Source of the DNA: Stenotrophomonas maltophilia
Lineage (GTDB): Bacteria > Pseudomonadota > Gammaproteobacteria > Xanthomonadales > Xanthomonadaceae
Assembly: GCF_900186865.1 (NCBI RefSeq)
Contig: NZ_LT906480.1
Coordinates: 576,001 to 640,000 of the forward strand
DNA: 64,000 bases
Direction: 5' to 3'
The notes below the pieces were generated by a model that was given only the letters and a program-made list of their open reading frames with translations, was not told where the DNA came from and searched no databases. Shown here in pieces: positions 8,642 to 16,788 of the stretch. Position 1 is the first letter of the stretch. Each line of letters opens with the position of its first letter. The position numbers were made by a program, and so were the translations under genes.

Positions 8642-10054
8642 TCAGCCAGCGCGACCACCGCCGCCACCCTGGCCACGACCGCGGCCGCCACCATTGCCGC
8701 CACCACCACGGCGCTGGCCCTGGCCGGCACCTGCACGCTGCTGGCCATTGCCACCGCCTTCGCGGCGGCCACCGCCGGCCTTCTTCGGGCCCGCATGCGC
8801 ATGGCGCGGTGCATCACCGTGAGGACGGCGCGCATGGCTCTTGCGCGGTGCGCGCTCGCCCGTATCGTGCTCGGCCTTGCCCGGCGCACTGTTGCCCCAG
8901 CGGATCGGCACCTGCAGCTCGAAGCCCGGTACATCGCGGATGTCCATGTCGCGGCCCAGCAGGCGCACGATCGCACGCAGCAGCTTCACTTCATCCTGTG
9001 CCACCAGCGAAATCGCCTGGCCGGTCGCGCCGTTGCGGCCGGTACGGCCGATGCGGTGCACGTAGTCCTCGGCCACCATCGGCAGGTCGAAGTTGATCAC
9101 CTTCGGCAGCTCGTTGATGTCGATGCCGCGCGCAGCGATATCGGTCGCCACCAGCACGGTCACGCGGCCGGCCTTGAAGTCACCCAGTGCACGCAGGCGC
9201 TGCCCCTGGCTCTTGTTGCCGTGGATCGCCGCGGTCTTGATGCCCGACTTTTCCAGGAACGAGGCCAGCTTGTCGCTGCCGTGCTTGGTGCGGGCGAACA
9301 CCAGGGTCTGCTCGCGGCTGTCCTGCGCCAGCAGGTGCAGCAGCAGGTCGCGCTTGCGACCGGCATCGACCGGGTGCACGCGGTGGGTGATGGTTTCGGC
9401 CACGGTGTTCTTCGGCGTCACCTGGATCTGTTCCGGGTTGCGCATGAACTCCAGCGCCAGCTGGCGGATGTTGTCCTCGAAGGTGGCCGAGAACAGCAGG
9501 GTCTGCCGGTTCTGCTTCGGCAGCTTGGCCAGGATGCGCTTGATCGACGGCAGGAAGCCCATGTCGAGCATGCGGTCGGCTTCGTCCAGCACCAGCAGTT
9601 CAATGCCGGACAGGTCGATGCTGCGACGCTCCAGGTGGTCGATCAGGCGGCCCGGGCAGGCCACCAGCAGGTCCACGCCACGGCGCAGGATGTCCAGCTG
9701 GTTGCCCATGCCGACGCCGCCGTAGATACAGGCGCTGGGAATGCGCAGGTACTTGCTGTAGCCGCGCAGGCTGTCGTGCACCTGGGTGGCCAGTTCGCGG
9801 GTCGGGGCCAGGATCAGCGCGCGCGGCTTGCGCGGGCCGCTGCGCACTTCCTGCGAGGCGGTGCCCAGGTGCTGCAGCAGCGGCAGGCCGAAGGCGGCGG
9901 TCTTGCCGGTGCCGGTCTGTGCGCCGGCCAGCAGGTCACGACCGGCCAGTGCCAGCGGGATCGCCTGCTGCTGGATCGGGGTCGGGTTTTCGTAGCCCTG
10001 CTCGGCAAGCGCACGCAGCAGGAAGGGCGCCAGGCCCAGCGATTCAAAAGACAT
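8642..10054 (-). CDS. rhlE: DEAD-box ATP-dependent RNA helicase RhlE
   Basis: 470 residues. It unwinds RNA duplexes in ribosome assembly and mRNA turnover in the cytoplasm. All core motifs are present in order: Q motif PTPIQQQAIP, motif I AQTGTGKT, PTRELA, GG, motif II LDEADRMLDMGF, motif III FSATF, then in the second RecA domain FARTKHG, VATDIAARGID and HRIGRTGR. After the core (about residue 375) a basic region and a C-terminal tail rich in Gly, Arg and Gln (RGG-type, last ~45 residues) probably bind RNA non-specifically. The ATG at 10054 has GGAG eight bases upstream. A small hairpin (10082-10097) lies in the presumed leader. Confidence 0.95.
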   Translation of the reverse strand: MSFESLGLAPFLLRALAEQGYENPTPIQQQAIPLALAGRDLLAGAQTGTGKTAAFGLPLLQHLGTASQEVRSGPRKPRALILAPTRELATQVHDSLRGYSKYLRIPSACIYGGVGMGNQLDILRRGVDLLVACPGRLIDHLERRSIDLSGIELLVLDEADRMLDMGFLPSIKRILAKLPKQNRQTLLFSATFEDNIRQLALEFMRNPEQIQVTPKNTVAETITHRVHPVDAGRKRDLLLHLLAQDSREQTLVFARTKHGSDKLASFLEKSGIKTAAIHGNKSQGQRLRALGDFKAGRVTVLVATDIAARGIDINELPKVINFDLPMVAEDYVHRIGRTGRNGATGQAISLVAQDEVKLLRAIVRLLGRDMDIRDVPGFELQVPIRWGNSAPGKAEHDTGERAPRKSHARRPHGDAPRHAHAGPKKAGGGRREGGGNGQQRAGAGQGQRRGGGGNGGGRGRGQGGGGGRAG

Positions 10055-10081
10055 TGAGTTTGCTCCAAGTACAAGAAACGC

Positions 10082-10097
10082 CTGTCCGAACGGACAG
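10082..10097 (-). other. Leader hairpin upstream of rhlE
   Basis: CTGTCCG (10082-10088) and CGGACAG (10091-10097) pair with a 2-base gap, 28 bp upstream of the rhlE start codon. It would lie in the 5' untranslated region. The rest of 10098-10340 shows nothing recognisable. Confidence 0.35.
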
Positions 10098-10347
10098 ACG
10101 GGGGCAGATCAAACTGATCGGCTGACTCGGAGCGTTCCCGTGAACCGCGCTGCGAGAATTGGGTGCAGCCGGCACGAAGCGCAGGCTGGAATGCGTGACG
10201 AACGGCGTCGGAGTGGGGGCGGGCGAAGAGGGCGGACCCAGGTCGCCGGCGATCCCGGAGGGAAACGGACGGCCGCTGCAGACCGCGCAAGTCTAAACGA
10301 TGTTTGAGACTTCACGCAAAAAGACCTGTTCAGGTAGGGGTTCTCTC

Positions 10348-10366
10348 TGCAGGGCTGCGCCCTGCA
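10348..10366. repeat. Small GC-rich stem-loop
   Basis: TGCAGGG (10348-10354) pairs with CCCTGCA (10360-10366), inside a wider CTCTGC...GCAGAG frame. A similar GCAGGGCT/AGCCCTGC stem occurs at 10864-10882. It looks like a minor dispersed palindrome family. Confidence 0.5.
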
Positions 10367-10409
10367 CCCGCAGAGGCTGAAGCAACGTCAAAGGCCGGGT
10401 TCCTTTGGG

Positions 10410-10591
10410 AGGCGGGGTGGGTCCGGTGGCAGGGGGCGCTGCAAGTACGTCCATGTAAGCTCGGTCGCCGCTTGCTCGTGTGCGCAGTCCTGCGCACACG
10501 GCAAGACCGGGGTTGGGCGTCCTGCCCAACCCGCACGAGGCATGCCTCGGGCCCATGCGGCTCACGCCCCTGTCACCGGACCACCCCGCCT
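10410..10591. repeat. Conserved-core palindrome, copy D (composite, three internal hairpins)
   Basis: Near-perfect outer arms (10410-10438 with 10565-10591; two single-base bulges and one G-U type mismatch) enclose the shared core segment TACGTCCATGTAAGCTCGGT (10446-10465). Three further hairpins follow: CGTGTGCGCA/TGCGCACACG (10477-10500), GGTTGGGC/GCCCAACC (10511-10531) and the 14-bp palindrome at 10536-10549. No open reading frame of interest is present. Confidence 0.85.
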
Positions 10592-10699
10592 TCGACAGTT
10601 TTCCGCGATCTGTCGAATCTCATTCGATCAATTTCGGTGTCCGACGGATCTCGACGATGAATGATGTGGATGTTCGATCAGTCATTGGGAACCTGTCGG

Positions 10700-10805
10700 G
10701 GGTGGGGCGGTGTGGGTGGGCAGGACCGTTGGCGCCATGGATGGCGCCATCGAGCCCCCATGGACGGGTTTACGGCGTGCCCTGCCGGCCCACACCGGCC
10801 CGCCC
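10700..10805. repeat. Conserved-core palindrome, copy C
   Basis: Arms 10700-10725 and 10780-10805 match at 21 of 26 positions. The core GGCGCCATGGATGGCGCC, ATCGAGC, CATGGACGGG, TTTACGGCGT is close to copy B and in the same orientation. It lies upstream of the fumarylacetoacetate-hydrolase gene. Apart from repeats, 10592-10990 holds no gene; the last ~110 bp should contain the promoter, but no clear boxes are visible. Confidence 0.85.
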
Positions 10806-10863
10806 AACCAGCAGAAAGCCAGAGCCGCTTTTGACGTTGCCGTTGCTGTTGCATTGAGCATGT

Positions 10864-10882
10864 GCAGGGCTGCAAGCCCTGC
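10864..10882. repeat. Small GC-rich stem-loop
   Basis: GCAGGGCT (10864-10871) pairs with AGCCCTGC (10875-10882) over a 3-nt loop. It is related to the stem at 10348-10366. Confidence 0.5.
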
Positions 10883-10990
10883 CGAACCCCCCACTACGGT
10901 AGGGTGGGCCGATGCCGCGCTGCAGCTTGGCGTCGCCGCAGATTTGATTACACTTGAAACTTGTTTGCCCACGACTCCGGACACCCACCC

Positions 10991-11980
10991 ATGAAGCTTG
11001 GTTCTTTGAAGGAAGGCGGCCGCGACGGCACCCTGATCGTCGTCTCGCGTGACCTGCGCCACGGCGTGCGCGCCACCGGCATTGCCGCCACCCTGCAGCA
11101 GGCTCTGGAAGACTGGAGCCACATCGCGCCGCGCCTGAACGCCCTGTACGAATCGCTCAATGCCGGCGATGCCGACGGCGTGTTCGACCTCGACCCGCAG
11201 GCCCTGGCCGCGCCGATGCCGCGCGCCTATGAATTCGTCGACGGCAGTGCCTACCTGCCGCACGTCGAGCGTGTGCGCCGTGCCCGTGGCGCCGAGGTGC
11301 CGGAGAGCTTCTACACCGATCCGCTGATGTACCAGGCTACCAGCGCCGGCTTCTACGGCCCGCGCGATGCGGTCAAGGTGGTCAGCGAGGACTACGGTAT
11401 CGACCTGGAAGCGGAGATCGTGGTGATCACCGACGACGTGCCGATGGCGGCCACCCCCGAACAGGCGGCGGGCCACATCCAGCTGGTCGGCCTGGTCAAC
11501 GATGTGTCGCTGCGCAACCTGATTCCGGGCGAGCTGGCCAAGGGCTTCGGCTTCCTGCAGTCCAAGCCGCGCTCGGCGCTGTCGCCGGTGTTCGTCACCC
11601 CCGACGAACTGGGCGCTGCGTGGCAGGACAGCAAGGTGCACCTGCCGCTGCTGACCCACATCAACGGCAAGTGGTTCGGTGCGCCGGAAGCGGGCGTGGA
11701 CATGCAGTTCAATTTCGCCCAGTTGGTCGCGCATGCGGCCAAGACCCGTCCGTTGGGCGCCGGCACCATCATCGGCTCGGGCACCATCGCCAATGAAGAC
11801 ACCAGCAAGGGTGCGTCGTGCTTCGCCGAGCAGCGCGTGGTCGAAACCCTGCGCGACGGCAAGCCGAGCACGCCGTTCATGTCGTTCGGCGACGTGGTCC
11901 GCATCGAGATGCTCGATGCCGCCGGTAACAGCATTTTCGGTGCGATCGAGCAGCGCATCGAACAGGCCGCCAGGCCCTGA
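10991..11980 (+). CDS. Fumarylacetoacetate hydrolase family protein
   Basis: 329 residues from ATG 10991. Another in-frame ATG 30 bases earlier gives an extension without family character. The fold is the FAH beta-roll. Conserved features are the central GLVNDVSLRNL, the acidic metal-binding residues around YGIDLEAEIVVITDD, and the GAGTIIGSGTIAN segment with the following GASC. It should hydrolyse the C-C bond of fumarylacetoacetate or a related acylpyruvate. maiA follows immediately (14 bp gap), which supports a role in the homogentisate branch of tyrosine breakdown. The homogentisate dioxygenase gene is not in the window. Confidence 0.9.
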   Translation: MKLGSLKEGGRDGTLIVVSRDLRHGVRATGIAATLQQALEDWSHIAPRLNALYESLNAGDADGVFDLDPQALAAPMPRAYEFVDGSAYLPHVERVRRARGAEVPESFYTDPLMYQATSAGFYGPRDAVKVVSEDYGIDLEAEIVVITDDVPMAATPEQAAGHIQLVGLVNDVSLRNLIPGELAKGFGFLQSKPRSALSPVFVTPDELGAAWQDSKVHLPLLTHINGKWFGAPEAGVDMQFNFAQLVAHAAKTRPLGAGTIIGSGTIANEDTSKGASCFAEQRVVETLRDGKPSTPFMSFGDVVRIEMLDAAGNSIFGAIEQRIEQAARP

Positions 11981-11994
11981 GCATGGAGGCGGCC

Positions 11995-12663
11995 ATGGAG
12001 ATTCCGGTCGACGACGGCATCGTGCTGTACACCTACTGGCGATCCAGCGCCGCCTACCGCGTGCGCATCGGTCTGGAGCTGAAGGGCTTGGCCTGGGAGG
12101 CGCGGCCGGTGCATTTGGTGCGCGACGGCGGCGAACAACACCTGGACGCCTATCGCAGGCTCAATCCGCAGCAGCTGGTGCCGACCCTGCTGCACGAGGG
12201 GCATGTGCTGACCCAGTCGCTGGCGATCCTCGAATACCTGGACGAGCGCTTCCCGCAGGTGCCGCTGCTGCCGGCCGATGCCGCCGGCCGTGCGCGGGTG
12301 CGGGCACTGGCCCAGCTGGTGGCCTGCGACATCCACCCGATCAACAACCTGCGGGTGATGCAGTACCTGGAGCGCAGTCTGCAGCTGCCGGCCGATGCAC
12401 GCACGCAGTGGACGCTGCACTGGATTGCCGAGGGCTTTGCGGCGATGGAAGCGCTGTTGGCCAACAGCCGTGACACCGGCACCTTCTGCCACGGTGACCG
12501 CCCCGGGCTGGCCGACCTCTGCCTGCTGCCGCAGCTGTACAACGCCCATCGTTTCGGCCTGGACCTTGCGCCGTACCCGACCCTTCGCCGCATCGAGGCC
12601 GCCTGCCAGGCGCTGGACGCCTTCGACCGCGCGCGCCCGGAAAACCAGCCCGACGCAGCCTGA
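11995..12663 (+). CDS. maiA: Maleylacetoacetate isomerase (zeta-class glutathione S-transferase)
   Basis: 222 residues from ATG 11995. An ATG at 11983 is in frame, but GGAGG (11985-11989) overlaps it and is well spaced for 11995. The N-terminal thioredoxin-like domain carries the zeta-class signature YWRSSAAYRVRIGLELKG with the catalytic Ser, and later LTQSLAILEYLDE with the glutathione-contacting Gln-Ser. The C-terminal domain is all-helical. It isomerises maleylacetoacetate to fumarylacetoacetate, the substrate expected for the upstream gene product. The two genes form an operon ending at the palindromic terminator 12671-12731. Confidence 0.93.
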   Translation: MEIPVDDGIVLYTYWRSSAAYRVRIGLELKGLAWEARPVHLVRDGGEQHLDAYRRLNPQQLVPTLLHEGHVLTQSLAILEYLDERFPQVPLLPADAAGRARVRALAQLVACDIHPINNLRVMQYLERSLQLPADARTQWTLHWIAEGFAAMEALLANSRDTGTFCHGDRPGLADLCLLPQLYNAHRFGLDLAPYPTLRRIEAACQALDAFDRARPENQPDAA

Positions 12664-12670
12664 AAGTAGA

Positions 12671-12731
12671 GGGGACGGAGGGGATCAAGTCGTAAGTGCA
12701 TTCACGACTTAATCCCCTCCGTCCCCTTTTT
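12671..12731 (+). terminator. Palindromic repeat acting as terminator (copy 1)
   Basis: 23-bp arms with one mismatch, 12671-12693 (GGGGACGGAGGGGATCAAGT...) and 12704-12726, have a 10-nt loop and are followed by TTTTT on the plus strand, so this should terminate maiA. The right arm also encodes the last residues and stop of the convergent udgX-like gene (stop 12709-12711). A nearly identical copy lies at 15492-15556. Confidence 0.8.
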
Positions 12732-14169
12732 GCAGCAGTTGCGCGAGATCATCGCGGAACAGTGCATAGGCCCGTTCGCGGCGCGCGCCATCGCCTTGCC
12801 GCAGCACCCACGCCGGGTGCACGGTGGCGTAGCCGCGGGTGCCTTCCTCCAGCGTGTGCCAGCGTCCACGGTCGCGCGACAGATTGAAATCACGGCCAAA
12901 TACCGAGGCTGCCGCGGTTGCGCCCAGGCAGACGATGAGCTGCGGCCGCACGCGCGCAATCTCGCCCATCAGCCACGGCCGGCACGCCTGGATGTGGCGG
13001 CTTTCCGGCCGCTTGTGCAGCCGCACCTTGCCACGCCGCTCATGGTGGAAGTGCTTCACCGCGTTGGTCAGGTACAGCGTGGCGCGATCGATTCCCAGCT
13101 CGGCCAATGCGCGGTCCAGCAACTGGCCGGCAGGGCCGGCGAACGGCTGGCCGCGCAGATCCTCGGTATCGCCAGGCTGCTCGCCGATCACCATTACCTG
13201 CGCATCGGCCGGCCCCTGGCCGAACACCGTCTGTGTGGCGGTCTCCCACAGCGGGCACTGGCGGCAGGCGCTGGCCTGCTGTCGCAGCGTCTGCAGGCTG
13301 GCGGTATCTGGGCGCGCTGCCGCAGCGTCCCCACGCATGGGAATCCTGCGCTGGGGTGCCTGCGCGGGCCGGTCATGCATTTCCTGCACGCGATCGCCCG
13401 CATCGCGCACCAGGCGCGGCAGCAGCTGCGCCTCGGGCAGGTGGCGCCAGTACCTGGCCGGCATCTCCTGCATCATCATCCGGGTGTTGAGCCGGGCCGG
13501 ATTGAAGATGCTGGCGTAATAAGTCTGCCACAGGGCCTCGCGCGCATCTTCGGCCGGGGCGTCCTCGCGGCGTGCGCCGGGGCCGAAGGTCAGCGCCTGT
13601 CCATCCCACGCCACGCTGCGCGAAGGAGTGAGGATGGCCCAGCGCATGCCGGTGAAGCGGCGTGCGAAGAACGGCGCGACCCGGTCGACGATGTGGTGCT
13701 GTGGCTCGAACCAGGCGATGAACGCATCAGGTTGGCCAGGCACCTCGCGGAAGCGCACGAATGCCTTCATCTTGTGCGTGTCACGGCGGACGGCCTGGGC
13801 CAATGTCATCGCACGCAGCACATCGGCATCGGCGGGATTGGTCAGCACCGTGCGTTCGCCATGGGTGATCCGCCACAGCAGCCGGTACAGCAGTGACAGG
13901 CGCTGCGGTTCGCCATGGCACAGGCAGGTGGCGGCCAGCTCCAGGAATTCGCGCGGGACGCCGGGAACGCTTGCCTGTGCCGCCACCGGTGCCTGCTGCA
14001 CCGGCGGCGCATCCAGCAGCGATGCCTCGCCGCCTTCGAGCCAGTCCAATTGCTCGGGCCGCACGCCCCGCAGCAGCGCATCACGCGCGCCGTCGCGCCA
14101 GGCCTGCAGCGACCACGGCGGATCCACCCGCTGCGACCAGCGCGGCGCGTCAGGCTGCCGGCGGTGCAT
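12709..14169 (-). CDS. UdgX-type uracil-DNA glycosylase fused to a DUF4130-type domain
   Basis: 486 residues from ATG 14169, which overlaps the upstream radical-SAM gene by 20 bp. An ATG at 14229 would overlap it by 80 bp and is less likely. The N-terminal half (about 1-240) matches the putative DNA metabolism domain that accompanies TIGR03916 radical-SAM proteins. The C-terminal half is a family-4-like uracil-DNA glycosylase: four-cysteine cluster type CRQCPLW, GEQPGDTEDLRGQPFAGPAGQLLDRAL cut into the usual motif A, then TNAVKHFHHERRGKVRLHKRP. The His in that loop (KVRLH here, KRRIH in typical UdgX) is the residue that bonds covalently to the abasic sugar in UdgX. It probably repairs or traps uracil in DNA. 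The C-terminal GDGGD and stop come from the palindromic repeat. Confidence 0.88.
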   Translation of the reverse strand: MHRRQPDAPRWSQRVDPPWSLQAWRDGARDALLRGVRPEQLDWLEGGEASLLDAPPVQQAPVAAQASVPGVPREFLELAATCLCHGEPQRLSLLYRLLWRITHGERTVLTNPADADVLRAMTLAQAVRRDTHKMKAFVRFREVPGQPDAFIAWFEPQHHIVDRVAPFFARRFTGMRWAILTPSRSVAWDGQALTFGPGARREDAPAEDAREALWQTYYASIFNPARLNTRMMMQEMPARYWRHLPEAQLLPRLVRDAGDRVQEMHDRPAQAPQRRIPMRGDAAAARPDTASLQTLRQQASACRQCPLWETATQTVFGQGPADAQVMVIGEQPGDTEDLRGQPFAGPAGQLLDRALAELGIDRATLYLTNAVKHFHHERRGKVRLHKRPESRHIQACRPWLMGEIARVRPQLIVCLGATAAASVFGRDFNLSRDRGRWHTLEEGTRGYATVHPAWVLRQGDGARRERAYALFRDDLAQLLQKGDGGD

Positions 14170-15433
14170 CGAACAGTGATCCCTGGCGCGGCGGCGGGGC
14201 CAGTTGTGCTCGCAGTGCGGCCGGGTCATCCAGTGCCTTGCGCGGGTGATGGTCGGCCAACAGCACGAACGGTAGCAGTTTGCTCATCGGCGCCTTCAGG
14301 CGGGCGATGTCCGCCACGCGCAGGCGCCCGTGCCGGCGCGCCATCAGCACGCGCTCTGCATTGCGCACGCCCAGGCCGGGCACCCGCAGCAGCATTTCCT
14401 TTGGTGCACGGTTCAGATCGACCGGGAAGCGTTCGGGATGGCGGATCGCCCAGGCCATCTTCGGATCGATGTCCAGATCGAGCATTCCGCCCTGGGTGGT
14501 GTCGGTGATCTCGTCCACGCCGTAGCCATAGAAGCGCAACAGCCAGTCGGCCTGGTACAGCCGGTGCTCGCGTTGCAGGGGTGGGGGCTGCAGCGGTAGC
14601 TGCCGGCTGGCATCGGGAATCGGGCTGAATGCGGAGTAGTAGACCCGGCGCATCCGGTAACTGCCGTACAGGCTGTCGGCGCTGGCCAGGATCTGCTGGT
14701 CGTTGGCCCCGTCCGCGCCGACGATCATCTGCGTGCTCTGCCCGGCCGGGGCGAAACGGGGAGGGCGCGGGCGTGCGCTGCGGCTGGCCGTCGGCGCCAC
14801 CGCTGCGGGGGCCTTGCGCGCCTCCTTGGCTTCCTCGATGCGCCAACGCAGTTCGCCCATCGCGCCGCGTATCGATTGCACCGTCTTCTCCGGCGCCAAG
14901 GCACTCAGCCCGGCTTCGGTGGGCAGTTCGACGTTGATCGACAGGCGGTCGGCGTAACGCCCGGCGCTGGCCAGCAGTTCCGGCGAGGCCTCGGGAATGG
15001 TCTTGAGGTGGATGTAGCCGGCGTAGCGGTGTTCTTCGCGCAGTTGCCGGGCCACCTCCACCATCTGCTCCATGGTGTAGTCCGCATTGCGGATGATGCC
15101 GCTGGAGAGGAACAGGCCCTCGATGTAGTTGCGCTTGTAGAAGTCCAGGGTGAGCGTGACCACCTCGTCCACGCTGAAGCGCGCGCGTGGCACATTGCTG
15201 GACACGCGATTGACGCAATAGGCGCAGTCGTAGACGCAGAAGTTGGTCAGCAGGATCTTCAGCAGCGATACGCAGCGGCCATCGGGCGTATAGCTGTGGC
15301 AGATGCCCATGCCCTCGGTGCTGCCGATACCGCCGCTGGCGCGCGAATCGCGCTTGCCCGAGCCGCTGGAGGCGCAGGAGGCGTCGTATTTGGCGGCATC
15401 GGCCAGAATGGCCAGCTTGCGGATGGTTTCCAT
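14150..15433 (-). CDS. Putative DNA modification/repair radical SAM protein (TIGR03916 type)
   Basis: 427 residues. The radical-SAM iron-sulfur cluster motif is CVYDCAYC near residue 66 (C-x3-C-x2-C), followed by a TIM-barrel-like domain with LFLSSGI and HLKTIPEAS. A variable proline-rich linker near 210-230 leads to the C-terminal part, which holds a helix-hairpin-helix, LLRVPGLGVRNAERVL, consistent with DNA binding. It is translationally coupled to the UdgX-like gene downstream. This two-gene set is widespread in bacteria; its chemistry is, to my knowledge, undetermined. The N-terminal METIRKLAILADAAKYDASCASSG is the family's usual start. Confidence 0.9.
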   Translation of the reverse strand: METIRKLAILADAAKYDASCASSGSGKRDSRASGGIGSTEGMGICHSYTPDGRCVSLLKILLTNFCVYDCAYCVNRVSSNVPRARFSVDEVVTLTLDFYKRNYIEGLFLSSGIIRNADYTMEQMVEVARQLREEHRYAGYIHLKTIPEASPELLASAGRYADRLSINVELPTEAGLSALAPEKTVQSIRGAMGELRWRIEEAKEARKAPAAVAPTASRSARPRPPRFAPAGQSTQMIVGADGANDQQILASADSLYGSYRMRRVYYSAFSPIPDASRQLPLQPPPLQREHRLYQADWLLRFYGYGVDEITDTTQGGMLDLDIDPKMAWAIRHPERFPVDLNRAPKEMLLRVPGLGVRNAERVLMARRHGRLRVADIARLKAPMSKLLPFVLLADHHPRKALDDPAALRAQLAPPPRQGSLFDAPPAA

Positions 15434-15491
15434 TGAGGAAACCTACGGATGAGGGGTCTCATTGGATGAGACGGCCCCTGAATTCTTCAGG

Positions 15492-15556
15492 AAAAGGGGA
15501 CGGAGGGGATCAAGTCGTAAGTGCATATACGACTTGATCCCCTCCGTCCCCTTTTT
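15492..15556 (-). terminator. Palindromic repeat acting as terminator (copy 2)
   Basis: Perfect 28-bp arms (15492-15519 with 15528-15555) and an 8-nt loop. A and T runs at the outer ends allow termination in both directions. It lies just past the pilU-type gene stop (15564) and upstream of the radical-SAM gene. The arm sequence is the same family as 12671-12726. Confidence 0.85.
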
Positions 15557-15563
15557 CGTGCGG

Positions 15564-16691
15564 TCAGAAGCCGTGGGTGATGCTGGGTGCGCCGGCCGAG
15601 AAATCCGCGTACGGGTCATGCTCGCCGCTGCTGCCTTCGGACAGGCGGAACTTCAGCGCCAGGCCATCGCGCGAGTCGGCCGCGCGCAGCGCCTCCTCCT
15701 GCTCGATGGTGCCGGCCTTGGCCAGCCGGAACAGGCACTGGTCGAAACTCTCCATGCCCTCTTCCAACGATGCTTCCATCGCCGCCTTGATCTCGTGCAC
15801 CTGGCCGCGACGCAGCAGGTCGCGGATCATCGGCGTGTTGAGCAGCACTTCGGTGGCCGGCAGGCGACGGCCTTCCTTGTTCTTCACCAGGCGCTGGCTG
15901 ATCACCGCACGCAGGTTCAGCGCCAGGTTCATCAGCACGTTCTTGTGCGCGCTTTCCGGGAAGAAGTTGAGGATGCGCTCGATGGTCTGGTCGGCGTTGT
16001 TGGAGTGCAGGGTGGCCAAGCACAGGTGGCCGGTTTCGGCGAAGGCGATCGCCGCTTCCATCGTCTCTGCGTCCAGGATCTCGCCGATCAGGATCACGTC
16101 CGGCGCCTCACGCATGGCGTTCTTCAGCGCGTTGTGGAAGGCATGGGTATCCAGCCCGACCTCGCGCTGGTTGACGATCGACATCTTGTGCTTGTGCAGG
16201 TATTCGATCGGGTCTTCGATGGTGAGGATGTGACCGGTGGTGGTGCTGTTGCGGTGGTCGATCATCGACGCCAGCGAGGTGGACTTGCCGGAACCGGTGG
16301 ACCCCACCACCAGTACCAGCCCGCGCGGGGTCATGATGACGTCCTTCAGCACCTGCGGCAGGTTCAGCTCCTCGATGCTCGGAATCCGGCTGCGGATGGC
16401 ACGGATGACCATGCCCACTTCGCCGCGCTGCTTGAACACATTGACGCGGAAGCGACCGGCATCGGGCAGGGCGATGGCCATGTTGAGCTCCAGCTCGCGC
16501 TCGAACTGCGGCACCTGGCCTTCGTCCATCAGCGAGTAGGCGATCTTCTTGACCATGCCCGGCGGCAGGCCGGTGTTGCCCAGCGGATAGAGCTTCCCCT
16601 CGATCTTGATGTAGACCGGTGCCCCGGTGGTCAGAAACATGTCCGAAGCGTTCTTTTCGGTCATCAGCTTCAGGAAGTAGCCGATATCCAT
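15564..16691 (-). CDS. pilU: PilT/PilU-family type IVa pilus retraction ATPase
   Basis: 375 residues from ATG 16691. The reading frame stays open far upstream, but the family start is MDIGYFLKLMTEKNASDMFL. The hexameric ATPase has an N-terminal PAS-like domain and a C-terminal RecA domain with Walker A GSTGSGKST, Asp box ILTIEDPIEY, Walker B ILIGEI and His box HLCLATLHSNNADQT. It powers or helps pilus retraction on the inner-membrane face. The length and C-terminus fit PilU rather than PilT. The segment after Walker B reads GEILDAET, where I recall Arg residues in PilT and PilU elsewhere (GEIRDRET type). No pilT adjoins it. Confidence 0.88.
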   Translation of the reverse strand: MDIGYFLKLMTEKNASDMFLTTGAPVYIKIEGKLYPLGNTGLPPGMVKKIAYSLMDEGQVPQFERELELNMAIALPDAGRFRVNVFKQRGEVGMVIRAIRSRIPSIEELNLPQVLKDVIMTPRGLVLVVGSTGSGKSTSLASMIDHRNSTTTGHILTIEDPIEYLHKHKMSIVNQREVGLDTHAFHNALKNAMREAPDVILIGEILDAETMEAAIAFAETGHLCLATLHSNNADQTIERILNFFPESAHKNVLMNLALNLRAVISQRLVKNKEGRRLPATEVLLNTPMIRDLLRRGQVHEIKAAMEASLEEGMESFDQCLFRLAKAGTIEQEEALRAADSRDGLALKFRLSEGSSGEHDPYADFSAGAPSITHGF

Positions 16692-16788
16692 TGCGAATTT
16701 TCCCCAACGAAACGGCCGACGCCCGTTGCCAGCACGGTGTCGGCTTGACGACAATGGCCGTGAACCGACAACCGGTACGGCCTCCCCA

